Source: an uncultured Acidimicrobiaceae bacterium
Lineage (GTDB): Bacteria; Actinomycetota; Acidimicrobiia; Acidimicrobiales; Ilumatobacteraceae
NCBI GenBank assembly: GCA_903919455.1
Contig: CAIXIJ010000069.1
Coordinates: 1 to 53,546 of the forward strand
Length of the DNA: 53,546 nucleotides
Direction of reading: 5' to 3'
Both the position numbers and the translations under genes were made by a program. The notes under the pieces are model-generated. The model was given only the letters and a program-made list of their open reading frames with translations, was not told the DNA's origin and searched no databases. Positions 18,996-27,271 of the stretch are shown in pieces (the first letter of the stretch is position 1; every line of letters begins with the position of its first letter).

Positions 18996-20330
18996 TCATC
19001 GGTCCACCTCTCCCAATACGGGGTCGACCGATGAGATGACGGCCACGGCATCGGCCACGAGACCGCCGCGCATCATGTGCGGCAGACACTGGATGTTCAC
19101 GAACGATGGGGCCCGCACGTGCATGCGGTACGGGGTGGAGGAACCGTCGCTGGCGATGTAGCAGCCGATCTCACCGCGCGGACTCTCGATGGCCACGTAC
19201 ACCTCACCCTCGGGCACCTTGAAGCCCTCGGTGAAGATCTTGAAGTGGTGGATGAGGGCTTCCATGCTCTCGTCGATGCGAGCACGCGGCGGCGGCGTGA
19301 CCTTCTTGTTCTGAATGCGGTAGTCGCCCGACGGCATGCGATCCAGGATCTGGTGCACGATGCGGATGCTCTCGCGAATCTCGTTGAGGCGGATGGCGTA
19401 GCGGTCGAAGGCGTCGCCGTAGCTGCCCACCACCACGTCGAACTCAACTTCCGGATAGCGCAGGTACGGCATGTCGCGACGGAGATCCCACGGCACGCCG
19501 GTGCTGCGCAGGATGGGGCCGGTAGCGCCGAGCGCCGTGGCCTCCTGAGCCGTGATGACACCCACCCCCTGCAGACGGTCGCGCCAGATGGGCTGACCGG
19601 TCATGAGGATGTCGTACTCCTCTAGCCGCGGCGGAATCATGTCGAGGAGGTGCAGCACGTCGTCGCGCCAGCCATCGGGCAGGTCGGCAGCCACACCGCC
19701 GGGACGGATGAAGTTGTGGTTCATCCGCAGGCCCGTGACCTTCTGGAAGAAACGCAACACTTCCTCGCGCTCACGCCACCCGTAGATCATCATGCTGACT
19801 GCGCCGATGTCCATGCCGTTCGTGGCGAGGAAGAGCAGGTGGCTGCTCATGCGGTTCAGTTCGCTAAGCAACATGCGCATCCAGACGGCGCGCTCGGGAA
19901 TGTCGTTCTCGATGCCGAGCAACTGCTCCACCGCAAGGCTGAACACGAGCTCGTTGTTCAACGGGCTGAGGTAGTCCATGCGGGTGACGTTCGTGCCGCC
20001 CTGCATGTAGGTGAGTTGCTCGCCGGTCTTCTCCATGCCGGTGTGCAGGTACCCGATAATCGGCTTGCAGCGCAGCACGGTCTCGCCCTGGAGCTCCAGC
20101 ATCAGGCGCAGCACACCGTGGGTGCTCGGGTGCTGCGGACCCATGTTGATGACCATCGTCTGATCCTCGGAAGGGTCGACGGGAAGATCGCCGAGCTTGG
20201 CAACTTCAGCCTCACTCATGCGCAGCACAGCCCCCACCTCGCGCAGCAGCTCGCGGGCGGTGATCTCGCTGCGCGGCTTCAGACCCTGCTGGGGCTCGTT
20301 GCCGCCGCGGATGACGTCGACAATGCTCAT
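18996..20330 (-). CDS. nuoD: NADH-quinone oxidoreductase subunit D (49 kDa)
   Basis: A 444-residue subunit forming the quinone headgroup site. MGPQHPSTHGVLR near residue 62 holds the conserved histidine-rich loop, and the C-terminal PRGEIGCYI and YRMHVRAPSF blocks are typical. NuoC and NuoD are separate here, with a 4-base ATGA overlap. The first 45 residues precede the core and are variable. Confidence 0.97.
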   Translation of the reverse strand: MSIVDVIRGGNEPQQGLKPRSEITARELLREVGAVLRMSEAEVAKLGDLPVDPSEDQTMVINMGPQHPSTHGVLRLMLELQGETVLRCKPIIGYLHTGMEKTGEQLTYMQGGTNVTRMDYLSPLNNELVFSLAVEQLLGIENDIPERAVWMRMLLSELNRMSSHLLFLATNGMDIGAVSMMIYGWREREEVLRFFQKVTGLRMNHNFIRPGGVAADLPDGWRDDVLHLLDMIPPRLEEYDILMTGQPIWRDRLQGVGVITAQEATALGATGPILRSTGVPWDLRRDMPYLRYPEVEFDVVVGSYGDAFDRYAIRLNEIRESIRIVHQILDRMPSGDYRIQNKKVTPPPRARIDESMEALIHHFKIFTEGFKVPEGEVYVAIESPRGEIGCYIASDGSSTPYRMHVRAPSFVNIQCLPHMMRGGLVADAVAVISSVDPVLGEVDR

Positions 20331-20854
20331 GACGAAGCTCGCTTCGAGAAGTCGGCGGTGAACTGCACCGGGATACGGCTGGGGTCGTCGTCCTTACGGA
20401 GCGGGTGGCCTTCCCAGTCCTCGGGCATGAGGATGCGCGTGAGGTCGGGGTGGTCGGTGAACGCGATGCCAAACATGTCGAACACCTCGCGCTCCATGGC
20501 CTCGGCTCCGGGGTACAGGTCGAAGGCGCTGGCGATGCTGGCATCGGACTCCGGCACCTGCACCCGCAGACGGATGCGCTCGCGCCGCTCGATGCTGAGC
20601 AGATTCACCACCACTTCGAACCGCTCGGCAGCGATGCCCTCAGGCAGGGCGCGGCCCATGTGCAGCAGGTAATCCACCGCGGTGAGGTCGGCGCACATCG
20701 TGAAGGTTTCGTCGAGCAACGTGCGCAGCAACGCGATGTAACCATCACGCGTGGGGTGCAGCACTCGCTGGCCGCGGCTGTCGCTGAGCGGCACGCCGTA
20801 GAGCACTGACGGCTCGGGCGCGGTGCCGGGCTCGGGGCTGGTGACCTCGCTCAT
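20327..20854 (-). CDS. nuoC: NADH-quinone oxidoreductase subunit C (30 kDa)
   Basis: A 175-residue subunit that packs against NuoD. The C-terminal block HPDLTRILMPEDWEGHPLRKD is the family signature, and REVFDMFGIAF precedes it. It starts four bases after the nuoB stop and is coupled to nuoD by an ATGA overlap. Confidence 0.96.
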   Translation of the reverse strand: MSEVTSPEPGTAPEPSVLYGVPLSDSRGQRVLHPTRDGYIALLRTLLDETFTMCADLTAVDYLLHMGRALPEGIAAERFEVVVNLLSIERRERIRLRVQVPESDASIASAFDLYPGAEAMEREVFDMFGIAFTDHPDLTRILMPEDWEGHPLRKDDDPSRIPVQFTADFSKRASS

Positions 20855-20857
20855 GGC

Positions 20858-21511
20858 CTACCGGGTTCCCAGAATGACGGGCACCGGATTGTCGCCAGCA
20901 GCAATCTCTGTGACGTGCACGTTGGCACCTGCACCGGTCTCCTGACGACGGCGCAGCAACTGACCGTCTTCGATCAGTTGGTGCAGCGTCTCGATGGCGT
21001 GGATGAGGGTCTCCGGGGTTGGAGGGCAACCCGGCGCGTACACGTCGACCGGCACCACTTGGTCTACGCCCTGCACGATGGCGTAGTTGTTGAACATGCC
21101 GCCACTGCTGGCGCACACGCCCATGCTGATGACCCACTTGGGCTCCATCATCTGGTCGTACACCTGGCGCAGCACCGGGGCCATCTTCTGGCTGACCCGG
21201 CCGGCCACGATCATGATGTCGGCTTGACGCGGCGATGCGCGAAAGACCTCCATGCCGAAGCGACTGAGGTCGTAGTGCGCCGCACCCGTAGCCATCATTT
21301 CGATAGCGCAGCAAGCAAGGCCGAACGAGGCAGGCCATGAACTGCGGCTGCGAGCCCAGTTCACCAGATCTTCCAGCTTGGCGGTGATGGCGTTGTGATC
21401 GATGCCACCCATGCCATCGTCGAGGATTCCCTGCACGAAGCTCCTGCCGCTGGCCGGTACTCCCTCGCTGGCCACAGCCTCGTTCGTCATGTCGTCGCTC
21501 ATCCCACTCAC
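20858..21511 (-). CDS. nuoB: NADH-quinone oxidoreductase subunit B (cluster N2)
   Basis: A 217-residue subunit carrying the terminal [4Fe-4S] cluster N2 through the tandem cysteines of [18 protein letters not shown] and [10 protein letters not shown]. The GTG at 21511 overlaps the nuoA stop by four bases (GTGA) with an AGGAAA ribosome binding site upstream; an ATG three codons later (21502) is a good alternative. The N-terminal 30 residues before the core are acidic and variable. Confidence 0.95.
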   Translation of the reverse strand: MSGMSDDMTNEAVASEGVPASGRSFVQGILDDGMGGIDHNAITAKLEDLVNWARSRSSWPASFGLACCAIEMMATGAAHYDLSRFGMEVFRASPRQADIMIVAGRVSQKMAPVLRQVYDQMMEPKWVISMGVCASSGGMFNNYAIVQGVDQVVPVDVYAPGCPPTPETLIHAIETLHQLIEDGQLLRRRQETGAGANVHVTEIAAGDNPVPVILGTR

Positions 21512-21969
21512 GCTGCCGTTTCCTGGGGGCGACCTTCGAGACCCACACGACGGATGGTGGAGGTGGAGGTGCGCTCGGGCGAGAGTGCAGCGTCGACTCG
21601 GCGCTGCACGTTCACCGGACCCCACTCCAGCGCACCGCGCGCCACCACGTACACGAAGGCTGCAAAGAACACCACGCTGAACGCGACCATCTCCCAGAGC
21701 GCGTAGGCACCGAGGAATGCTCGGTCGACGGCGAAGGGGTAGATGAAGATGATTTCGATGTCGAACATGATGAACAGCATCGCGACGACGTAGAAGGTGA
21801 CCGGGAAGCGTTCCGGTGGTTCGCGGCTGGGCACGATGCCGCACTCGTAGGGCGCCGACTTGGCAGCCGACGGACGACGCGGCGCGAGAAGGCGCGATGC
21901 ACCGAAGCTCAGGGCTCCGAACAACGTCGCCAGTACGAGGAGTGCGATGACCGGCAGGTACTGGCCCAT
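21508..21969 (-). CDS. nuoA: NADH-quinone oxidoreductase subunit A
   Basis: A 153-residue three-helix membrane subunit. The loop with [15 protein letters not shown] contains the conserved ECG motif near the quinone site, followed by the [18 protein letters not shown] helix. The C-terminal ~30 residues ([15 protein letters not shown] and beyond) extend past the usual end. It begins the nuo part of the operon only three bases after the preceding unknown membrane protein, so nuo has no promoter gap of its own. Confidence 0.96.
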   Translation of the reverse strand: MGQYLPVIALLVLATLFGALSFGASRLLAPRRPSAAKSAPYECGIVPSREPPERFPVTFYVVAMLFIMFDIEIIFIYPFAVDRAFLGAYALWEMVAFSVVFFAAFVYVVARGALEWGPVNVQRRVDAALSPERTSTSTIRRVGLEGRPQETAA

Positions 21970-21972
21970 GAA

Positions 21973-22788
21973 TCAGACCTTCTGTGGAAGTGCCTTGGCG
22001 TCCAGGTTGGCGCGGACGTAGCGGTCGCGTCGGTGGAGCAGCCAGCACAGGATGAGGAAGATGATGAGCGACGAGATGCAGATGATGGCCGCCGGCTTAC
22101 GCTTCGAGCCGAGGTCGCGGATCATGTACACGTAGTCGTGGGCGCGCGTGGTGTCGAAGACGGGACGGGCTGGAGCACGGCCAGGCTCGGTTCTCTGGGG
22201 CACCAACGGTGCCGTCTCAACCAGCGCGTAATGCGGGTCGTGGAAGAACGCCAGGAAGTCGATGCGGTCATCCCAGAACGTGGGGTGCCGCTCGCCGCCC
22301 TTCTCGAACACGTTCACCACAGCGAATTCACCCGCCGCAAGTGCACCGGATTCCTCGAGGATCACCGCGCCGGCTGAACCGGCCTGCTGGAACGACGGAA
22401 GGGCCGGATCGAGCTTGGACCACCCATCGGTGATGAGCTGCTGGCTGACCGCAGCGGCATCGGCGGGCGCGTCGCCGGTGGGCGCGAATGGCACCCGAAT
22501 GACGCCCACTTCCTGCAACAACGCACTGTCGCGAATAACGGTTTCACCCGCCACCGGCTTCCAAGAGGAATCCGGCCCGAGCAAGCCCTTGCCGTACGAC
22601 CACCAGATGGCGCCCATGAGGAACATCCAGCCAGCCAGCGCAGCAAACGCCACGAGGAAGCCAAGACGGGCTCCCATGTTGGTGCCGAGGATCAGATAGA
22701 TGCTGCCGCAGAGCACAGCCACCGAGATGATGACGATGAGGGTGCCGCGAAGCTCCCATTCCCAGTTGACGGCCAGAAGTGCACTCAT
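21973..22788 (-). CDS. Unknown membrane protein between the cytochrome bc genes and nuoA
   Basis: A 271-residue protein with two N-terminal membrane segments (about 14-34 and 45-65), a long extracytoplasmic-looking part (70-220) rich in Ala, Pro and Glu, and one C-terminal segment (230-250) followed by a basic tail. No known family is recognised and there are no haem, iron-sulfur or copper motifs. Its place between the dihaem cytochrome c and nuoA, with a one-base overlap on one side and three bases on the other, marks it as a likely accessory subunit or assembly factor of the bc complex. The ATG at 22788 fits a GAGG ribosome binding site; a GTG just upstream (22791) is possible. Confidence 0.85.
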   Translation of the reverse strand: MSALLAVNWEWELRGTLIVIISVAVLCGSIYLILGTNMGARLGFLVAFAALAGWMFLMGAIWWSYGKGLLGPDSSWKPVAGETVIRDSALLQEVGVIRVPFAPTGDAPADAAAVSQQLITDGWSKLDPALPSFQQAGSAGAVILEESGALAAGEFAVVNVFEKGGERHPTFWDDRIDFLAFFHDPHYALVETAPLVPQRTEPGRAPARPVFDTTRAHDYVYMIRDLGSKRKPAAIICISSLIIFLILCWLLHRRDRYVRANLDAKALPQKV

Positions 22789-23870
22789 CACAGACCTCGC
22801 ACGTATTCGACGACAGCCTTGATCTGCTCATCGGTGAGCAGATGGCCGAAACCAGGCATACGGCCAGAACCTTGGCTCTGCATGCCGTACTTCTTGCCGT
22901 ATGAGGAACCCGCCTTGATGAAGTTGATCATGTCGGACTCGTTCGGGAAGTGGGTGTTGGTGGCTCCTCCGGTGAGGTTCCAGCCGAAGGCACCCTGACC
23001 GGTTGCTACCGGGTTGCCGTAGCTCCAGCCCTGCGTGTGGCAGCGTGCGCAACTGTAGGCACCGCTGTTCAGGTCCAGGTTGAAGAGCGCCTCGCCCTCG
23101 CTGGCGTCGGGGTTCGCCTTCAGGTAGCTGTCGACGGCCTTCTGGATCTCGTCCTTGGTGGGCTGCGGCAGCGTGCCGCCGTCGCACACCGAGGGATCCG
23201 CGGTATCGGAGAACGGCAGCCCCGCCGGGTTCAGGCAGCTGTCGGGCTCGATCTGGATGGTCTCGAGATACACCAGCAGCGTTTCGATGTTCTGCTCGGT
23301 CATCGGGCCGCCACCCGGAGCACCCCATGCCGACATCGGCGAGAAGGGGCGGCCGTAGTTCAGGATGAACCGAACCTCTTCCTTGCTGAATCGGTAGAAC
23401 ACCGTGTTCAGTGCCGGTGCGTACCAGCTGACCGCGCGCACCTCTCCGGTCTTGGGGTCGGTGACGGCGTAGGGCGCCTGGCCACCGGTGCCCTTCAGAC
23501 CACCGTGGCAGCCGGCGCAGTTGAAGCCGCCGTTCGCCGTGGTCTGGAACAATTCCTCGCCCCAGCCAACGAACTCCTCATGCTTCCTATCGACAGCGCC
23601 GGCCTGACGGCCAGGCTCGAGAATCCAGTACACGGGAAGGCCGATGACCACGGTGACCAGCAGCAGCACGCCGAACAGCTGGAAACGCTCGAGGCGCGAA
23701 CCTTCCATCTGTTCGTCGTCGTAGTACTGCTTCCGGTTCGGTGCCATCTCGATCTCGGAACCGAGTTCCTTGCGAGCCGACGAGTTGTTGAGGAAGTAGT
23801 AGGTGATCCAGCCCAGCAGAATGACCACGAAGATCACCCATGCAACAGCAGTGGTATTGAGTGCAACCAT
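22788..23870 (-). CDS. Membrane-bound dihaem cytochrome c of the bc complex
   Basis: A 360-residue protein with two N-terminal membrane segments (about 8-28 and 65-85) and a periplasmic part with two CxxCH haem c sites, CAGCH (118-122) and CARCH (274-278). SGRMPGFGHLL near the C-terminus can supply a methionine ligand. In actinobacterial quinol oxidase supercomplexes a dihaem cytochrome c (QcrC) passes electrons from the Rieske protein to cytochrome aa3; this protein probably has that role. It differs from mycobacterial-type QcrC in having two N-terminal helices and a roughly 150-residue spacer between haems. Its ATG shares one base with the Rieske stop. Confidence 0.9.
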   Translation of the reverse strand: MVALNTTAVAWVIFVVILLGWITYYFLNNSSARKELGSEIEMAPNRKQYYDDEQMEGSRLERFQLFGVLLLVTVVIGLPVYWILEPGRQAGAVDRKHEEFVGWGEELFQTTANGGFNCAGCHGGLKGTGGQAPYAVTDPKTGEVRAVSWYAPALNTVFYRFSKEEVRFILNYGRPFSPMSAWGAPGGGPMTEQNIETLLVYLETIQIEPDSCLNPAGLPFSDTADPSVCDGGTLPQPTKDEIQKAVDSYLKANPDASEGEALFNLDLNSGAYSCARCHTQGWSYGNPVATGQGAFGWNLTGGATNTHFPNESDMINFIKAGSSYGKKYGMQSQGSGRMPGFGHLLTDEQIKAVVEYVRGL

Positions 23871-24730
23871 CAGTGCGAGCCTCCGCCGCCGGTGATGCAG
23901 TGCGGACCCTCGGCCTCTTGGCCGGAGGTGTTGATGCCGATCGGGGCACCGGTGATGACGGTTGACGTGTCGATAACGACGTCGCCCGCCGCGCTGACGG
24001 TGACAGCGAAGTGATCCATACCACGGGGGGCGGGACCGGCCTTCTTCTCACCGACGCGGTTGTACTGAGAACCGTGGCACGGGCACTCGAACCACTGGCT
24101 GCTGGCGCACTGCGGCACGCGGCAACCGAGGTGCGGGCACTTCTGATACATCGCCACAACGCCTTCGGACATACCGCCGAGCAGCGGCGCGTACTGGGGA
24201 ACACCCTTCGCCTTCGGCAGCGCCTCCGGCGGGTACTGCGTGAGATACGAACGAGCGCTCGACGAATAGAAGAAGCCGGCGTTGCTGCGGATGCTGGCAA
24301 TGATGTCGTCGATCTTGCCGACGTTCACCTTGCCGCCGAACACGGGCGCAGCAGTGGGCCACAGGAATGCCACGAAGGCACCAGCGGCGAACGTGCCGAG
24401 GCCGGCGCTCATCAGCGTGACAGTGGCCCGGTTGAGGAACTGGCGGCGGTTCACACCGATCTGCTCCGCATCGGGAGCAACCCAGGTGACCGGGGCAGTG
24501 GACTCGGGCTTCACGAGGCTGGCCTCGCGAGCTTCGGTGGCGGCGCGCTCGACCTGGCGGCCCGTGGGTGCGGGACCGTCGATCTCGGCGTCCTTGTCGC
24601 GACGGCGCGTCTCGCGGCTGAGGGCACCGGCTCCGCGCACGTCGCTCTTGCGAGCGGCAGTGAGCAGGGCCACGGCGAACAGCGCGACGAGCACGACGGC
24701 GGCGATAGCGATAATGGCGGCGGGACTCAT
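23870..24730 (-). CDS. Rieske [2Fe-2S] protein of the cytochrome bc complex
   Basis: A 286-residue protein. A first hydrophobic helix (about 4-24) is followed by a charged linker, a twin-arginine-like NRRQFLNRA motif, a second helix (about 105-128) and the Rieske domain. The cluster motifs are CPHLGC (198-203) and CPCHGS (216-221), both complete, so the [2Fe-2S] centre should assemble. Extra cysteines near CASSQWFEC may form the usual disulfide. The ATG at 24730 lies 13 bases after the preceding stop; an upstream in-frame ATG at 24769 would overlap that gene. It transfers electrons from quinol at the Qo site to cytochrome c. Confidence 0.94.
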   Translation of the reverse strand: MSPAAIIAIAAVVLVALFAVALLTAARKSDVRGAGALSRETRRRDKDAEIDGPAPTGRQVERAATEAREASLVKPESTAPVTWVAPDAEQIGVNRRQFLNRATVTLMSAGLGTFAAGAFVAFLWPTAAPVFGGKVNVGKIDDIIASIRSNAGFFYSSSARSYLTQYPPEALPKAKGVPQYAPLLGGMSEGVVAMYQKCPHLGCRVPQCASSQWFECPCHGSQYNRVGEKKAGPAPRGMDHFAVTVSAAGDVVIDTSTVITGAPIGINTSGQEAEGPHCITGGGGSH

Positions 24731-24743
24731 GACTGCAGATGCC

Positions 24744-25514
24744 TCACAGTTCGAAGAAGATGCCGTCACGCCACGGGAGCGTGAAGTTGAAGCCGGGGCC
24801 GCGGAAGAACGAACCGATGATGACGAGCACGGCCCAGAACATGAGGTGCACGGTCATCAACGAGGTCGCGAACTTGCGATCTTCGGGCTTGTTGGAAGGG
24901 TTCTTGTCGATGAAGGGAGCCAGGATCAGCACGATCATGCCCACACCGGGAATGGTCACACCGGCAACCATCGGGTGGAACATGGTGAGCAGTTCCTGAA
25001 GACCGAGGAAGTACCACGGAGCCTTCGATGGGTTCGGCGTCTTGTTGATGTTCGCCTGCTGCAGCAGCGGAGCGTTCACGAAGATGCTGAAGAAGAAGGT
25101 GAACGACAGGCAGGCCAAGGCAGCGACGAACTCAGCGGCGAGCAGGTGCGGCCACGTGTGCACCTTGTCGACCGGCGAGGCCTTCACATCCTGAATAGAG
25201 CCGCTCTTCACCACGGTGAGCAGACGCTGGGTGTGGCCACCGGGGCCAGCGCCCATCGGCACGCCACCACCGGCAGGAGCTGCGGCCACCACACTGGCGA
25301 CCTTCTCCTGCACGGCCACGCCACCGCCAGCACCATCAGCCTGAGCCTTACGGGACTTGCTGCGCTCGAGGAGGTGGGCCGGGATACGCGGATCCGCGGC
25401 GGGTTCGCTGCTCGCTGCAGCGCCGGCGGCATCGGCCGCGGCACCGCTCTCTTCGGCAGCCTTGTCGCGAGCAGCTTGTGCTCGCTTGAGGAGGTGTTCG
25501 GGAATCTCAGTCAT
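24744..25514 (-). CDS. Cytochrome b subunit-IV-like protein (PetD-type C-terminal half)
   Basis: A 256-residue protein whose last 140 residues hold three membrane helices (about 121-147, 179-203, 217-237) like PetD of b6f complexes or QcrC of Bacillus. The Qo-site PEWY motif is replaced by APWY (165-168, in SKAPWYFLGLQELL), so the usual quinol-site glutamate is missing. The first 100 residues are hydrophilic, rich in Ala and Gly, and carry two related motifs, IPEHLLKRAQ (4-13) and IPAHLLERSK (44-53). The same motif begins the divergent monohaem cytochrome c at 27472. A function in assembly or protein contact is inferred. Confidence 0.92.
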   Translation of the reverse strand: MTEIPEHLLKRAQAARDKAAEESGAAADAAGAAASSEPAADPRIPAHLLERSKSRKAQADGAGGGVAVQEKVASVVAAAPAGGGVPMGAGPGGHTQRLLTVVKSGSIQDVKASPVDKVHTWPHLLAAEFVAALACLSFTFFFSIFVNAPLLQQANINKTPNPSKAPWYFLGLQELLTMFHPMVAGVTIPGVGMIVLILAPFIDKNPSNKPEDRKFATSLMTVHLMFWAVLVIIGSFFRGPGFNFTLPWRDGIFFEL

Positions 25515-25531
25515 CGATCGTCTCCGTCAGC

Positions 25532-26317
25532 TCACAGGGGACCCGAGATGCCGCCGTCTTTGCGGACTCTCCAGAAGTGGATCGCCATGAAGATGACGAT
25601 CACGAACGGGAACATCAGCACGTGCAGCACATACCATCGCAGCAGCGTGTCGCCGCCGATTTCCTTGCCACCGAGCAGCACGAACCGCACCTGGGTACCG
25701 ATGACCGGCGAGTAGCCCATCATGTTGGTACCCACGGTCACTGCCCAGAGAGCCAGCTGGTCCCACGGCAGCAGATAGCCGGTGAACGACAGCAGCAGGG
25801 TGAGCATCAGCAGCACCACACCGATGACCCAGTTGAACTCACGCGGCGGCTTGTAGGCGCCGTGATAGAAGACGCGGGCCATGTGCAGGAACACGCTGAG
25901 CACCATCAGGTGGGCACCCCATCGGTGCATGTTGCGCACAAGTAACCCGAAGGTGACCGAGGTTTGCAGGTTCGAGATGTCGTTCCAGGCCTGCACGTCG
26001 GTGGGGCGGTAGAAGAACATCAAGAAGATGCCGGTGACCGTCAGCAGGATGAAGAGGAAGAAGCTGAGGCCGCCGAGGCAGAGCGTGTAGCTCACCTTCA
26101 CGGCATGTCGCTTCACCTTCACCGGGTGCAGGTGGTACAGCACCGAGTTCATGATGACGTAGCTGCGGTTACGCGGGCTGTCGGTGTAGCCCTTACGGAA
26201 GATGGAACCGGGCCGGAAGATGGAACTCCAGGCCTGGCTGCCCTGCACCGAATCGACCGTCTTGTTCAGACGGTCTTTCACTGTGGGCTTGGGAGTGTCG
26301 TCGAGGATCTTTGCCAT
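25532..26317 (-). CDS. Cytochrome b6-like protein (N-terminal half of split cytochrome b)
   Basis: A 261-residue four-helix cytochrome b. The bis-histidine ligands are H131 and H145 in helix B and H232 and H247 in helix D; the 15-residue step in helix D is the b6f type, whereas bc1 cytochromes have 14. A cysteine (C80, in TLCLGG) sits exactly where plastid b6 Cys35 (YCLGG) covalently holds haem c-n. FYRPT, YLLPWDQ and the C-terminal GGISGPL also match b6. It passes electrons across the membrane from the Qo to the Qi site. The haem attachment is inferred from the alignment by eye, not shown. Confidence 0.94.
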   Translation of the reverse strand: MAKILDDTPKPTVKDRLNKTVDSVQGSQAWSSIFRPGSIFRKGYTDSPRNRSYVIMNSVLYHLHPVKVKRHAVKVSYTLCLGGLSFFLFILLTVTGIFLMFFYRPTDVQAWNDISNLQTSVTFGLLVRNMHRWGAHLMVLSVFLHMARVFYHGAYKPPREFNWVIGVVLLMLTLLLSFTGYLLPWDQLALWAVTVGTNMMGYSPVIGTQVRFVLLGGKEIGGDTLLRWYVLHVLMFPFVIVIFMAIHFWRVRKDGGISGPL

Positions 26318-26326
26318 TTCTCTTCC

Positions 26327-26740
26327 TCAGAGCCGCATGCCGTAGGCGTAGCCGTGGTTGTTGGTACGGGTGTGTGAATCGCCGGTCGTGCCCGGAGCGC
26401 CCACCTTGCCGAGGATGATGACCCCGGTCGGGCAGCGGTCCACGCAGAGCTGGCAGCGTGTGCAGATGTCGTCGTCGATGATGAACAGGACGTTGTCGCT
26501 GGGGTCGAGCCCCGGCTTCTCCGTGCCGTTGGATTCCGAGATGGCGTCGGTTGACACCATGTGGATGCACTTCCACGGACAGATGTCGACGCAGCCTTCA
26601 CACATGATGCACTCGGTCTGGTCGATGTGAATGAACTGCTTCGGCTTGACGGCCTTCGATAGGTAGTCGGCGTCGACCTCCACCAGGAGGTAGTCGTCGG
26701 TATACGGCATCATCGCCGGGTTGGCGTCGGTCTTCGCCAT
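26327..26740 (-). CDS. 2x[4Fe-4S] ferredoxin-like protein of the bc operon
   Basis: A 137-residue soluble protein with two complete cluster motifs, CIMCEGCVDICP (C44, C47, C50, C54) and CTRCQLCVDRCP (C93, C96, C99, C103), separated by an unusually long 38-residue acidic loop. The C-terminal 25 residues are polar and histidine-containing. It has no membrane segment. It lies 9 bases before the cytochrome b6-like gene, so it is co-transcribed and probably touches the cytoplasmic face of the complex. It may pass electrons to or from the Qi site or be an extra subunit; it is not NuoI, which is present separately. Confidence 0.9.
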   Translation of the reverse strand: MAKTDANPAMMPYTDDYLLVEVDADYLSKAVKPKQFIHIDQTECIMCEGCVDICPWKCIHMVSTDAISESNGTEKPGLDPSDNVLFIIDDDICTRCQLCVDRCPTGVIILGKVGAPGTTGDSHTRTNNHGYAYGMRL

Positions 26741-26743
26741 ACG

Positions 26744-27232
26744 TCAGCCCTTCTTCACCAGTGGGCGACCGAAGGTGCTGGTGGCGACTTCGGTGCCGGC
26801 GACCACATCGCCGCGCTTTTGCCACTTGCTCCACAGGTAGATCAACAGACCGAAGAACCACAGGTGGATGACGACCACCACGATGTCGCGGACGGCCTCG
26901 TACGACATGATGATGGGCCAATTGCCACCGAGCGCCTGCGGCTTGAAGATGTCGCCGGGGCCGTAGATGATGTTGCTCTTCGACCAGTCCAGTTCCTTGT
27001 CGGCGTGGTCGATGAACTGGTGGGGGCACACACCGAAGGCAATGAACATCACGCCGAAGGCGTACACCGAAGCCAGCATGGCCTCACCCCAACTGGTGGG
27101 GGTGCCCTTGGGGCGGCGCTTCGAATAGGGGATCACGATGAGCGCGCCAGCGGTGGCCAGGAAGAACGAAAACAGGAACGCCACGTTCATGCCGGGCCAA
27201 TGCAATGGGTTCGTTTCGAATGCGATCAGCAC
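26744..27232 (-). CDS. Unknown small membrane protein, first gene of the bc-nuo operon
   Basis: A 162-residue protein with three hydrophobic segments (about 15-36, 50-70 and 112-135). A conserved-looking loop GVCPHQFIDHADKELDW lies between the second and third, with one cysteine and two histidines that could bind a metal or haem, but no classical motif is present. No family is recognised. The GTG at 27232 is selected by a strong GGAGAGGG ribosome binding site seven bases upstream; the open frame continues to 27400 without support. Only three bases separate it from the ferredoxin gene, so the two products may act together, for example as a membrane anchor for the ferredoxin. Confidence 0.82.
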   Translation of the reverse strand: MLIAFETNPLHWPGMNVAFLFSFFLATAGALIVIPYSKRRPKGTPTSWGEAMLASVYAFGVMFIAFGVCPHQFIDHADKELDWSKSNIIYGPGDIFKPQALGGNWPIIMSYEAVRDIVVVVIHLWFFGLLIYLWSKWQKRGDVVAGTEVATSTFGRPLVKKG

Positions 27233-27265
27233 TTCGCTGCCCTCTCCATGTGAACTGCTGCACGA

Positions 27266-27271
27266 ACTGTA
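27266..27271 (-). promoter_or_regulatory. Candidate -10 box of the bc-nuo operon
   Basis: TACAGT on the minus strand lies 33 bases before the GTG at 27232, leaving a leader of about 25 bases that contains the strong ribosome binding site. No convincing -35 element is visible. Another promoter further upstream in the 239-base divergent gap cannot be excluded. Confidence 0.35.
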
